The translations under genes were made by a program, and so were the position numbers. This document shows, one piece after another, positions 22,113 to 33,047 of a stretch of 64,000 nt of DNA. Each line of letters opens with the position of its first letter. Position 1 is the first letter of the stretch. The stretch covers positions 434,001 through 498,000 of the forward strand of contig QFPO01000003.1 in NCBI GenBank assembly GCA_003241385.1, written 5' to 3'. The notes beneath the pieces were generated by a model that saw only the letters and a program-made list of their open reading frames with translations, searched no databases and was not told the origin of the DNA. The DNA comes from Rhodanobacter denitrificans. GTDB lineage: Bacteria > Pseudomonadota > Gammaproteobacteria > Xanthomonadales > Rhodanobacteraceae.

Positions 22113-23504
22113 ATGACCTGGCTTCCCCTCGACCGGCAGCGCTTCGCGCGCGAGCTGACCGATACCGTGCGTCTGGCCGGCCCCCTGGTGCTCGGCCAGT
22201 TGTCGGCGGTCGGCATGAACGTCATCGACACGCTGCTGGCCGGCCACCTCGATGCGCATACGCTGGCCGCCGTCGCGGTCGGTACCAGCATCTGGTCGCT
22301 GGCGCTGGTGGCCTCGCTCGGCGTCATGATGGCGGTACCGCCGTCGGTCGCACAGCTGCACGGGGCCGGCCGCCACGCGGCGATCGGCGCGCTGCTGCGC
22401 CAGGCGCTGTGGCTGGCCGGCGGACTCGGCATCGGGCTCGGCCTGGCGACCGCGCTCGGCGGACCGCTGCTGTTCGAGCTGATCGGCGTGGACCCGGCGC
22501 TAGCCGACGACGTACGCCGCTTCCTGCATGCGATCGCGTTCGGCGCACCGGCGATGGCGCTCTACTTCGCGCTGCGCGGTCTCAGCGAGGGCATCGGCCT
22601 GACCCGACCGACGATGATCTTCGGTCTGCTCGGTCCGGCGCTGCTGGCGCCGATCGGCTACGTGCTGATGTATGGCCGCTTCGGCCTGCCGCAGCTCGGC
22701 GCGGCCGGTGCCGGCATCGCGACCGCGCTGGTGCTGTGGATCCAGATGGCGAGTCTGCTGACCTACGTGGCACGGCACCCGGCGTACCGGCACCTGCAGC
22801 CGTTCGGGCGGCGCGACCGGCCGGATCGGCGCGCGATCGGCGAATTGCTGCGCATCGGCGCGCCGATGGGCGTGACGGTCTTCATGGAGGCGAGCCTGTT
22901 CGTCGCGGTGGCGCTGATCATCGGCCGGCTCGGCGCTGACGTCGTCGCGAGCCACCAGGTCGCGATCAACGTCGCCTCGTTCGCGTTCATGGTGCCGCTC
23001 GGCATCGCGATGGCGACCACGGTCCGCGTCGGCCATGCGGTCGGACGCAACGACGGTGCCGGCGTGCGCATGGCCGGCGGCGCCGGCTTCGCGCTGACGC
23101 TGGCGATCCAGTGTCTGTCCGCGAGCGTGCTGTTCGCGATGCCGTACGCGATCGCCTCGCTCTACACGCGCGATGCCCTCGTCGTCGCGCTGGCCGCGCA
23201 GCTGCTGGTGCTGGCCGGCATGTTCCAGCTGTCCGACGGCATCCAGGTCGCCGCGAACGGCGCCCTGCGCGGCCTCAAGGACACGCGCACGCCGATGGTC
23301 ATCACCTTGCTAGCCTATTGGGGCGTCGGCATGCCGGTCGGAGGATGGCTGACCTTTCACGCCGGATACGGTGCCCGCGGCATGTGGATCGGCCTGATCG
23401 CCGGGCTCACGATGGCTGCGCTGCTGCTGACGCTGCGCTTCCACCGCCAGGCGGCGCGCTTCCAGGCTGCGGTCGACTTCGGCCGTCGCCTCGATCGTCA
23501 CTGA
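22113..23504 (+). CDS. MATE-family multidrug efflux transporter (NorM-like)
   Basis: Inner-membrane antiporter expected to export cationic drugs or toxic organic compounds in exchange for Na+ or H+. 463 residues with about twelve hydrophobic segments in two six-helix halves. The opening LAGPLVLGQLSAVGMNVIDTLLAGH is typical of the family (P in TM1, then VDT-like motif). The second half begins near 240 with RIGAPMGVTVFMEASLF. The frame is intact to the end. Its last 195 bases overlap the convergent DUF3301 gene. Substrate cannot be read from the sequence. Confidence 0.93.
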   Translation: MTWLPLDRQRFARELTDTVRLAGPLVLGQLSAVGMNVIDTLLAGHLDAHTLAAVAVGTSIWSLALVASLGVMMAVPPSVAQLHGAGRHAAIGALLRQALWLAGGLGIGLGLATALGGPLLFELIGVDPALADDVRRFLHAIAFGAPAMALYFALRGLSEGIGLTRPTMIFGLLGPALLAPIGYVLMYGRFGLPQLGAAGAGIATALVLWIQMASLLTYVARHPAYRHLQPFGRRDRPDRRAIGELLRIGAPMGVTVFMEASLFVAVALIIGRLGADVVASHQVAINVASFAFMVPLGIAMATTVRVGHAVGRNDGAGVRMAGGAGFALTLAIQCLSASVLFAMPYAIASLYTRDALVVALAAQLLVLAGMFQLSDGIQVAANGALRGLKDTRTPMVITLLAYWGVGMPVGGWLTFHAGYGARGMWIGLIAGLTMAALLLTLRFHRQAARFQAAVDFGRRLDRH

Positions 23505-23840
23505 CGGCCGCTGCGTCGGCGCCTGCAGAACCGGCGAGGTCTGCGCGACCGGGATGCTCCAAGTCTGCAAGGCGTCGCCGAGCAGGTCCAGATGGCCCGG
23601 ATGGCGATCGTGTCCGTGCGTGCTGACCTCGAAACCGTAGCGGCGCTTGAGCCGCAGCCGGCCGTCGACGCGCGCCAGGCCGACGCGGCGCAGCGACACG
23701 GTCTGGTCGAGCAGCTGCACGCCGGCGCGCTGGCACAGCTCGCGCGCGAGGCGCCCGGCCTGCTCCCGCGCACGCAGCGCACGCAACCACAGCGCGATCG
23801 CGGCGCCGATGAGCAGCAGGGGAATCCATTGACTGAGCAT
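23310..23840 (-). CDS. DUF3301-family protein with extended C-terminus
   Basis: 176 residues. A single N-terminal membrane segment (about 5-20), then LRAREQAGRLARELCQRAGVQLLDQTVSLRRVGLAR and RLKRRYGFEVS, the recognisable DUF3301 core. Function of the family is unknown; it is a small membrane-anchored protein. Members I recall are about 100-110 residues. Here the frame continues for about 65 Gln/Arg-rich residues antisense to the MATE gene, so either the true stop was lost or the overlap is real. In another frame a stop at 23498 would give a normal-length protein. Confidence 0.7.
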   Translation of the reverse strand: MLSQWIPLLLIGAAIALWLRALRAREQAGRLARELCQRAGVQLLDQTVSLRRVGLARVDGRLRLKRRYGFEVSTHGHDRHPGHLDLLGDALQTWSIPVAQTSPVLQAPTQRPSVTIEATAEVDRSLEARRLAVEAQRQQQRSHREPGDQADPHAAGTVSGVKGQPSSDRHADAPIG

Positions 23841-24015
23841 CGGTCGAGTGTGGAGACGGCCGGTCGCCCTTGCAAGGGCGGCCGGACCAACCGGCGCGGA
23901 CGCGGGGCCGGCAGCCGGTCACGGCGTCCGGCACCGTTTTCGCTAGAATCCCTGCCATAACCAGAACATCAGGGGGCACCCCGCGACCTCGAAGCTCGAG
24001 TGCGCTGATCCGGAC

Positions 24016-26412
24016 ATGGCGACGATCGACATCCCCGACTATCGGCCGGTCGACAAGCTCGGCTCCAGCCGGCTGGCCAGCGTCAGGCTCGCGACGCAGA
24101 CCTCGCTGGAGCGCGACGTCGCGCTGAAGATCCTATCGCCCGGCCCCGCCGCCGATCCGGACATCAGCGAGCAGTTCCTGCAGTCGGCGCGGACGCTGGC
24201 CTCGTTCGCGCATCCGAACGTCGTCCAGGTCTACGACATCGGACTGGAACCTGCCCCTTACTACGCGATGCAGTACCTGTCCGGCGGCAACCTTGCGAGC
24301 CGGGTCAGGCGCGGCCTCGACGAGCGCGAGCTGCGCCGCATCCTCGAAGGCGTCGCGCGCGCGCTGGGCTACATCCACCGCCGCCGTCACGTCCACGGCA
24401 GCATCAGTCCGAACAACATCCTGTTCGACGCCAACGATACGGCGATCCTCAGCGACTTCGGCCTGATCGAGGCGCGGCGCAAGCTGTCCGCCGACGGCGA
24501 TGCGACACCACCCGGCGCCGACGGCTACGTCAGTCCGGAGGTCGCGCGCGGCGATCCGCCGGATGCGCGATCGGACATCTACAGCCTCGGCGCGGTCGCG
24601 TTCTTCGGCCTGAGCGGGCGGTCGCCGGCCGAAGCGGGCGACACGCCCGCGCCGGTTCCGCGGCTGCCGCCCGAACGCGCGCACTGGCAGCCATTGCTCG
24701 ACAAGGCGATGGCGAGCGATCCGAACAAGCGCTTCCAGAGCGCCGAAGCCCTGCTGGCCGCGCTGGCCTCGATCGACGTCCCGGCCGTCGAAGCCATCGC
24801 GGCGGCGGCGCAACCGAGAGCCGCCGCTGCTCCGGCGCAGCCTGCGACCGCAACAGCGGCGACCGCCAGCGCCGTGCCCGCGGCGGCCACGGTCGGCGGC
24901 CGCGAAGGCTTCGTGTCGCCGGCGCCCCACGGCGACACCTCGCTGACGACGTCCGCGTCGCCGGACCGCGGCACCTGGCTGCCGATCGCGTTCGCCGCAC
25001 TCGGCCTGCTGCTGATCGGCGGCGTCGGCTACGGACTGTGGACCTCGCGCACGCCGTCGAGCGAACCGGCACCGATTGCCGCCACCGCCGTCGCCGATCC
25101 GGTCGAGACGCCGGAGCCGACACCGGCCGATCCGGTCGCGCCGCAGGCTGCCGCGCCGTCGGAGCCGGATTTCCTGTCCGATCCGCGCCTCGACGCCGAG
25201 GGCCGCCCGATCGCACCGATCGACCTGCGCCTGGTGCCGACCGTCGTCGACCCGGTCGCCGAGCTGGTCCGGCTCGGCCGGGCCGACCTCGCCGCGCAGC
25301 GCCTGACGCTGCCGCCGGAGCGCAATGCGCTGGAGCGCTTCCAGCTGGCGCTGAAGATCAATCCGCGCACGCGCGCCGCGCGCGAGGGCATCGCCCAGGT
25401 CGCGCGCGGCTATCTGGATCTGGCCGAGAATGCCTATCAGGCCGGTCAGACCGACGCTTTCCTCGAGCAGCTCGACAAGGCCGGCTCGGTCGCCGCACTG
25501 GCCGGCGAGGACGGCAACGCCGTTCTCGCCGAGATCCGCGCGCGGCGCAGCGGCGAGGCCGGCCGCCTGATCGAGCAGGCCCGTCCGCTGGTCGATGCCT
25601 GGGACAAGGCCGGCGCCGGCGCGCTCTACGAGCGTGCGCTCGCGATCGATCCGGGCAGTGCCGCCGTCCTCGAGGCGCAGCGCCGTCTGCAGCGCGTCGG
25701 TACGCCGGGCTACGTGTTCCGCGATGCATTCAACGACGGCGGCAACGGCCCGTCACTGGTCGTGCTCGACGCGACGCTGGCGGTCGGACAGTTTCCGGTG
25801 ACGCGCGGCGAGTTCGCGCGCTGGGCGCAGGCGGCCGGGGACGCCGCGCAGGGCACGCAGGCCTGCCGCGATCGCGAGTCGTTCTTCCGCTCCTCGCGCA
25901 ATCGCAACTGGCTCAAGCCCGACCTCGAGCAGGGCGACGACCACCCGGTCGTTTGCGTCGGCTTCGCGCAGGCACAGCGCTACGCAGCCTGGCTCAGCGA
26001 ACGCACCGGCCAGCGTTACCGGCTGCTGACGCCGGGCGAATGGGACCGCATCGCGCGCTCGGCGACGACGGGCGACTGCCGCAGCGCCAATCTGGCCGAC
26101 CAGGCCTATCGTCGCCGCTACGAGACCCAGCAGGGCCAGGACTGCGACGACGGCGCCGCCGGCACCTCGCCGGTCGGCCGCTATCCGTCGATCTCGGTCG
26201 GCGTGTTCGACATCGACGGCAACGTGCGCGAATGGGTCGCCGGCTGCGGCAAGGGCACGCCGCTGACGCCGGGCTGCCGCGAACACACGGTCAAGGGGCG
26301 CGGCTGGCTGTCGGTGCCGGGCAAGGAGGCCGTCGGCAACGTCGAGAGCTACGGTGAGGACGTGGCGCTCAACAGCGTGGGATTCCGCATCGCGCGCGAG
26401 ATCGCGCCGTGA
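24016..26412 (+). CDS. Predicted pseudokinase fused to a formylglycine-generating-enzyme-like (FGE-sulfatase) domain
   Basis: 798 residues. An N-terminal Ser/Thr kinase fold (about 8-260) is followed by an Ala/Pro linker, one membrane segment (about 318-338), a second linker with a helical repeat-like region (about 415-560), and a C-terminal FGE-sulfatase domain (about 584-795; LLTPGEWDRIAR, FDIDGNVREWV, GFRIA). In the kinase, the VAIK lysine (K38), the loop Asn (N134) and DFG (147-149) are kept. The helix-C Glu is Ser (FLQSAR, S57), the catalytic Asp of HRD is Ser (HGSISPNN, S129), and the glycine loop is degraded. I therefore predict little or no phosphotransfer. The FGE domain lacks the active-site cysteine pair of true FGEs. 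An FHA protein follows 22 bases downstream. Confidence 0.88.
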   Translation: MATIDIPDYRPVDKLGSSRLASVRLATQTSLERDVALKILSPGPAADPDISEQFLQSARTLASFAHPNVVQVYDIGLEPAPYYAMQYLSGGNLASRVRRGLDERELRRILEGVARALGYIHRRRHVHGSISPNNILFDANDTAILSDFGLIEARRKLSADGDATPPGADGYVSPEVARGDPPDARSDIYSLGAVAFFGLSGRSPAEAGDTPAPVPRLPPERAHWQPLLDKAMASDPNKRFQSAEALLAALASIDVPAVEAIAAAAQPRAAAAPAQPATATAATASAVPAAATVGGREGFVSPAPHGDTSLTTSASPDRGTWLPIAFAALGLLLIGGVGYGLWTSRTPSSEPAPIAATAVADPVETPEPTPADPVAPQAAAPSEPDFLSDPRLDAEGRPIAPIDLRLVPTVVDPVAELVRLGRADLAAQRLTLPPERNALERFQLALKINPRTRAAREGIAQVARGYLDLAENAYQAGQTDAFLEQLDKAGSVAALAGEDGNAVLAEIRARRSGEAGRLIEQARPLVDAWDKAGAGALYERALAIDPGSAAVLEAQRRLQRVGTPGYVFRDAFNDGGNGPSLVVLDATLAVGQFPVTRGEFARWAQAAGDAAQGTQACRDRESFFRSSRNRNWLKPDLEQGDDHPVVCVGFAQAQRYAAWLSERTGQRYRLLTPGEWDRIARSATTGDCRSANLADQAYRRRYETQQGQDCDDGAAGTSPVGRYPSISVGVFDIDGNVREWVAGCGKGTPLTPGCREHTVKGRGWLSVPGKEAVGNVESYGEDVALNSVGFRIAREIAP

Positions 26413-26434
26413 CACTGAAGGGGAACGCAAGCAG

Positions 26435-27235
26435 ATGAAGCTGATCTTTCCGAACGGGGAGCATGCGTCGGTCGACCTGTCCGACGGCCGCTGGATCGTC
26501 GGCTCGGCCGCCGACGCGCAGATCGCGATCGCACTGCCGGGGGTGGCGCCGCGCCATGCCCAGCTGCAGGTCGCCCACGGCGCCGTCAGCGTGCAGGGCC
26601 TGACCGCCGGCGCGGCGCTGGCGGTCAACGGCCGGCCGGTCACGGCCGAGACCGCGCTCAAGCCCGGCGATCTGATCACGATCGGCCCGGTCGGCTGCCG
26701 GCTGGCGGCGGTCGAGCGCGCCGCGGCGGCGGCGCCGCCGCCGGCCAAGGCCAGCGTCGACGAGACCGGCAGCACCCGCCTGCGCATCGCGCTGCCGCGC
26801 TTCGTGCTGCGCGGCGTGTCCGGCCCGACGTTCGGCAAGGCGTTCGCGATCCACGGCACGATGACGATCGGCCGCCAGGCCGATTGCGACATCACGGTCG
26901 CCACCGAGGAAATCTCGCGTCACCACGCGCGCGTGCAGGCGACCGCCGACGGCCTGCTGGTCGAGGATCTGGGCTCGGCCAACGGCACCTACATCAACGG
27001 CAAGCGCGTGCAGGGCGGCCTGCTGCGGACCGGCGAGGAACTGCGCCTGGACACCGTGCGCTTCCTGCTGCTGACGCCCGGCGCGGAACTCAATCCCGGC
27101 ACCGCTGCCGCCGCGAGCGCCGCCGCGCCGGAGGCGCAGACCGGCTCGCGCACCGGCCTGGTCGTCGCGATCGTGATCGTCGCGCTGGCGGCGCTCGCCG
27201 CAGCCGCCTGGTTCACCGGCCTGATTCCGCGCTGA
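26435..27235 (+). CDS. Membrane-anchored double FHA-domain protein
   Basis: 266 residues. An N-terminal region (about 1-95) looks like a degenerate FHA domain (RWIVGSAADAQIAI ... PRHAQLQV ... LAVNGRPV). A canonical FHA domain follows at about 140-215 with IGRQADCDI, SRHHARV and DLGSANGTYING, the residues that bind phosphothreonine. One C-terminal membrane segment lies at about 243-262, so the FHA domains face the cytoplasm if the tail is inserted as usual. The start at 26435 follows GGGGAACG. It is almost certainly co-transcribed with the kinase-like gene; together they look like a phospho-signalling pair at the inner membrane, partner unknown. Confidence 0.88.
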   Translation: MKLIFPNGEHASVDLSDGRWIVGSAADAQIAIALPGVAPRHAQLQVAHGAVSVQGLTAGAALAVNGRPVTAETALKPGDLITIGPVGCRLAAVERAAAAAPPPAKASVDETGSTRLRIALPRFVLRGVSGPTFGKAFAIHGTMTIGRQADCDITVATEEISRHHARVQATADGLLVEDLGSANGTYINGKRVQGGLLRTGEELRLDTVRFLLLTPGAELNPGTAAAASAAAPEAQTGSRTGLVVAIVIVALAALAAAAWFTGLIPR

Positions 27236-27260
27236 GAAGGGTCGCGCAGGTCGGGCGGCT

Positions 27261-28115
27261 TCAGGCCGCTCCGACCTCGATGCGCATCGACAGGTCGACC
27301 GCGCGCACATGCTTGGTCAGTGCGCCGATCGAGATGAAGTCCACGCCGGTCTGCGCGATCGCACGCACACGGTCCAGACCGACGCCGCCGGACACCTCGA
27401 GCGCGGCGCGGCCGTCGACCTCGGCGACCGCCTGCGAGAGCTCGTCGAGCTCGAACTCGTCGAGCATGATGCGATCGGCGCCGGCCGCCAGGGCCTGGCG
27501 CAGCTCGACGAAGTTCTCGGTCTCCACCTCGACCGGCACGCCCGGATGCAATGCGCGCGCGCGCTCGACGGCGGCGCCGATCGAGCCGGCCGCGGCGATG
27601 TGGTTCTCCTTGATCAGCACCATGTCGTACAGGCCCAGACGATGGTTGCTGGCACCGCCGACGCGCACCGCGTACTTCTGCGCGAGGCGCAGGCCCGGCA
27701 GCGTCTTGCGCGTGTCGAGGATGCGCGCGCGGGTGCCGCGCACGGCCTCGACGTAGGTCGCCGCGGTGGCCGCGGTCGCCGACAGCGTCTGCAGGAAATT
27801 GAGCGCGGCGCGCTCGGCCGTCACCAGCGCGCGCGCCGGTCCGCTGAGGCGGCACAGCACGGCGCCGGCGATGACCGGGGCGCCTTCCGGATGCGCCCAG
27901 TCGATCGTGACGCGGCGGTCCACCTGATGAAAGCACGCGTCGAACCAGGCCTGCCCGCACAGCACGGTCGCCTCGCGCGTGATGACGCGCGCGCGCGCCT
28001 GGGCGTCGGCCGGCAGCAGGTCGGCGGTCACGTCGCCGCTGCCGACGTCCTCGGCCAGCGCACGCCGCACGTCCTCGGCGATGGCCTCGGGCGGCGGCAG
28101 CTCGATCGCGCTCAT
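27261..28115 (-). CDS. nadC: Nicotinate-nucleotide pyrophosphorylase (carboxylating), quinolinate phosphoribosyltransferase
   Basis: Converts quinolinate and PRPP to nicotinate mononucleotide in de novo NAD synthesis; cytoplasmic. 284 residues, standard length. The family motifs are clear: EDVGSGDVTADLLP near 20, LNFLQTLSATAT-like segment near 105, RILDTRKTLPGLRLAQKYAVRVGG near 130, HRLGLYDMVLIKENHI near 158, and EVSGGVGLDRV near 245 toward the end. It lies 19 bases downstream of the S9 peptidase gene and converges with the FHA gene. Confidence 0.97.
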   Translation of the reverse strand: MSAIELPPPEAIAEDVRRALAEDVGSGDVTADLLPADAQARARVITREATVLCGQAWFDACFHQVDRRVTIDWAHPEGAPVIAGAVLCRLSGPARALVTAERAALNFLQTLSATAATAATYVEAVRGTRARILDTRKTLPGLRLAQKYAVRVGGASNHRLGLYDMVLIKENHIAAAGSIGAAVERARALHPGVPVEVETENFVELRQALAAGADRIMLDEFELDELSQAVAEVDGRAALEVSGGVGLDRVRAIAQTGVDFISIGALTKHVRAVDLSMRIEVGAA

Positions 28116-28134
28116 CGCGGCCGCTCCCGCACCG

Positions 28135-30189
<2,055 letters not shown>

Positions 30190-30272
30190 CGGACAGCCCC
30201 GGAAAACGAAGGGAGGCGCATGGTACGGATTCGGATCAGGTCGGGCCAACCGCCACTGGTCATCCCGCCCGC

Positions 30273-32207
30273 TCAGGCCGGATCGCGGCGTACCGCGTAG
30301 CGGTAGAGCAGCCAGGCGATGAACGCGAGGAGCGTCAGGCCCAGCCAGCCGCCGAAATGCAGCGACTCGGGCAAGGCCAGCACGTCCTTGTTCTCGGTGA
30401 CCACGATCGGGATCGCGATGATGATGCCCATCAGCGCCTCGCCGGTGATCAGGCCGGCCGCGAACAGCATGCCCTTGCGGTGGATGCGGCCGTGCTCCTC
30501 CTCGTTGCGGGCGCCGCCGAGCGCGCGCTCGACGACATGCGAGAGCAGGCCGCCGAGGAAGATCGGCACCATCAGCTCGATCGGCAGATAGATGCCGATC
30601 GCACAGGCCAGCACCGGAATGCGGAATTTCTTGCCGGTCGCCTTGAGCCACGAGTCGACCGCAATGATGACCGCGCCGATCAGCGCACCGATGCCGATCG
30701 TCGTCCACGGCAGCTGGCCGCCGAAGATGCCCTTGGCGACCGAGGCCATCAGATTGGCCTGAGGCGCCGGCAGCGGACGCGGGAACGCTTCGGATCCGGG
30801 CGCGCCGGCCACGCCGTAGGCCGTCATCAACAGCTGCAGGATCGGCGCCATGATCAGCGCCGAGGACACCGCACCGATCGCCAGCATGACCTGCTGCTTC
30901 CACGGCGTCGCGCCGACGATGTGGCCGGCCTTGAGGTCCTGCAGGTTGTCACCGCCGATGCAGGCCGCGCAGCAGACGACCGCGCCGATCATGATCGCGG
31001 CGACCGCGCCGATCTGCGAATCACGCCCGAGCAGCAGCACCAGTACGAAGGCGGCGAACAGGATCGTACAGATCGTGATGCCCGATACCGGATTGTTCGA
31101 CGAGCCGACCAGGCCGGCCATGTAGGCCGATACCGACACGAACAGGAAGCCGGCCACGATCATGATGATCGTCATCGGCACGCTGGCGCTCCACTGGCCA
31201 ACGATGTTCTGGTACAGCGCGAGCAGCGGCAGCGTGAAGACGACCAGGCCGATCGCGATCAGCTTCATCGGGATGTCGCGCTCGGTGTCGGCGATCACCG
31301 TGCCGGTGCCGGCGCGCGTCGCCGCGAAGCCGCTGCGCATGCCAGAGAACAGCGAGTTGCGCAGCGAGATCAGCGTCCAGATGCCGCCGATCAGCATCGC
31401 GCCGACACCGAGGTAGCGGATCTGCGCCGACCAGATCATGCCGGCCGCATCGGCGGCGCTGGCGCCGGCCACGCGCGCGGCGAGCGCCGGATCGCTGTCG
31501 AGGAAGAATGTGCTGTAGACCGGGATCGCGACGTTCCAGCCGATGATGCCGCCGAGCAGCACGACGATGCCGATGTTGAGACCGACGATGTAGCCGACGC
31601 CGAGCAGGGCCGGCGACAGATTGGTGCCGACGTAGGCGATGCCCTTGCCGACCCAGGCGGCCGAAGCCGCCGCGTCCGGGAACAGGCGCAGGCCGCTCTC
31701 GGCGCCGAGCTTGGCCAGACCGCCGAGCGTCGCGGCGACGCCGAGCGTGCGGATGCCCTGCCCCGGGTTCTCGCCGGTCTTGAGCACTTCGGCCGCGGCC
31801 TTGCCTTCGGGGAACGCCAGGCCCTGGTCGACGATCAGCGAGCGCCGCAGCGGCACCGAGAAGATCACGCCGAGCAGGCCGCCCAGTCCGGCGATCGCGA
31901 GCACCCAGGAGTACTTGAACTCGGTCCAGTAACCGAGGATCACCAGTGCCGGGATCGTGAAGATCACGCCCGAGGCGATCGAGGAGCCGGCCGAGGCGCC
32001 GGTCTGCACGATGTTGTTCTCGAGGATGCCACCACCGCCGAGCAGGCGCAGCACGCCCATCGAGACCACCGCGGCCGGGATCGCCGAGGCGATCGTCATG
32101 CCGGCGAACAGGCCGAGGTAGGTATTGGCCGCCGCAAGGATGACGGCGAGGACGATCGAGAGGACGACCGCGCGAACGGTCAACTGCGGTGCTGCGGTGG
32201 CGCTCAT
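30273..32207 (-). CDS. OPT-family oligopeptide/metal-chelate transporter
   Basis: Inner-membrane transporter, 644 residues, about fourteen to sixteen hydrophobic segments. The motif NTYLGLFAGMTIASAIPAAVVSMG near 27-50 is the clear family signature. GGDNLQDLKAGHIVGATPWKQQ near 418-440 is the second conserved block. Members move small peptides or metal-chelating compounds with protons. It lies upstream of the S9 peptidase on the same strand. The start ATG 32207 has AGGGGGAGCC just before it. Confidence 0.92.
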   Translation of the reverse strand: MSATAAPQLTVRAVVLSIVLAVILAAANTYLGLFAGMTIASAIPAAVVSMGVLRLLGGGGILENNIVQTGASAGSSIASGVIFTIPALVILGYWTEFKYSWVLAIAGLGGLLGVIFSVPLRRSLIVDQGLAFPEGKAAAEVLKTGENPGQGIRTLGVAATLGGLAKLGAESGLRLFPDAAASAAWVGKGIAYVGTNLSPALLGVGYIVGLNIGIVVLLGGIIGWNVAIPVYSTFFLDSDPALAARVAGASAADAAGMIWSAQIRYLGVGAMLIGGIWTLISLRNSLFSGMRSGFAATRAGTGTVIADTERDIPMKLIAIGLVVFTLPLLALYQNIVGQWSASVPMTIIMIVAGFLFVSVSAYMAGLVGSSNNPVSGITICTILFAAFVLVLLLGRDSQIGAVAAIMIGAVVCCAACIGGDNLQDLKAGHIVGATPWKQQVMLAIGAVSSALIMAPILQLLMTAYGVAGAPGSEAFPRPLPAPQANLMASVAKGIFGGQLPWTTIGIGALIGAVIIAVDSWLKATGKKFRIPVLACAIGIYLPIELMVPIFLGGLLSHVVERALGGARNEEEHGRIHRKGMLFAAGLITGEALMGIIIAIPIVVTENKDVLALPESLHFGGWLGLTLLAFIAWLLYRYAVRRDPA

Positions 32208-32288
32208 CGAGGCTCCCCCTGCTGATGCGAAGCGCGAACACTACCGCAGATGTCCGCCGCTGCGTAGGGCGCCGGCCGGCGCGTTCGC

Positions 32289-33047
32289 TCAGGCGGCCGG
32301 CCGCAGTGCAGCAATCTCGGCCGGGTCGAGATGGCGCCAGGCGCCCTTGGCCAGCGTGCCGAGCACGACCGGGCCGATCGCGACGCGGACCAGGCGCAGC
32401 ACCGCCACGTCGAACGCGGCCAGCAGGCGGCGGATGTGGCGGTTGCGCCCCTCGTCGAGCACGACGTCGAGCCAGGCGTTGCGTTCGCCGCTGCGCAGCA
32501 CGTCGACCGACTTCAACGCCAGCCGTTCGCCGTCAACGACGGTGCCGGCACGCAGCGCATCGAGCAGCACGGTGTCGGGCAGCCGGTCGATCTGCACGTG
32601 GTAGCGCTTGTCCAGATGCGTGCGCGGATCGGTGATCGCGGCCGCCCAGGCGGTGTCGTTGGTGAACAGCAGCAGGCCCTCGCTGGCGCGGTCGAGCCGT
32701 CCGACCGGCGCGACCCATGGCAGCTCGGCTTCCGCGAACGGCGCGTAGACGGTCGATCGGCCGTGCTCGTCGGCGGCGCTGGTGACCAGTCCGCGCGGCT
32801 TGTTGAGCGCCAGATAGACCCGCTCGACCGCCGCGGACAGCACACGGCCGTCGATCGCGAGGCGGTCGGTCCGCGTATCGGTCGGCCACTCCGGGTCGCG
32901 CACGATGCGGCCGTTGACGCTGACGCGGCCTTCGGCGATCAGAAGCGCCGCCTGGCTGCGCGAGCACACGCCGTGCTTGGACAGCACGCGCGCCAGGCCG
33001 TGGCGTACCGGCCGGCTGCCGCCGCGTGCCGGCGCCGAGCGCTTCAT
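32289..33047 (-). CDS. RsuA/RluB-type pseudouridine synthase
   Basis: Isomerises a uridine in ribosomal RNA. 252 residues. An S4 RNA-binding domain at about 16-62 (LARVLSKHGVCSRSQAALLIAEGRVSVNG) precedes the catalytic domain with GRLDRASEGLLLFTND; D119 is the catalytic aspartate. The C-terminal RNRHIRRLLAAFD motif marks the RsuA/RluB/E/F subfamily. I cannot name the target site. The ATG at 33047 overlaps the lpxK stop, so it belongs to the rmlB-lpxK transcript. Confidence 0.92.
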   Translation of the reverse strand: MKRSAPARGGSRPVRHGLARVLSKHGVCSRSQAALLIAEGRVSVNGRIVRDPEWPTDTRTDRLAIDGRVLSAAVERVYLALNKPRGLVTSAADEHGRSTVYAPFAEAELPWVAPVGRLDRASEGLLLFTNDTAWAAAITDPRTHLDKRYHVQIDRLPDTVLLDALRAGTVVDGERLALKSVDVLRSGERNAWLDVVLDEGRNRHIRRLLAAFDVAVLRLVRVAIGPVVLGTLAKGAWRHLDPAEIAALRPAA

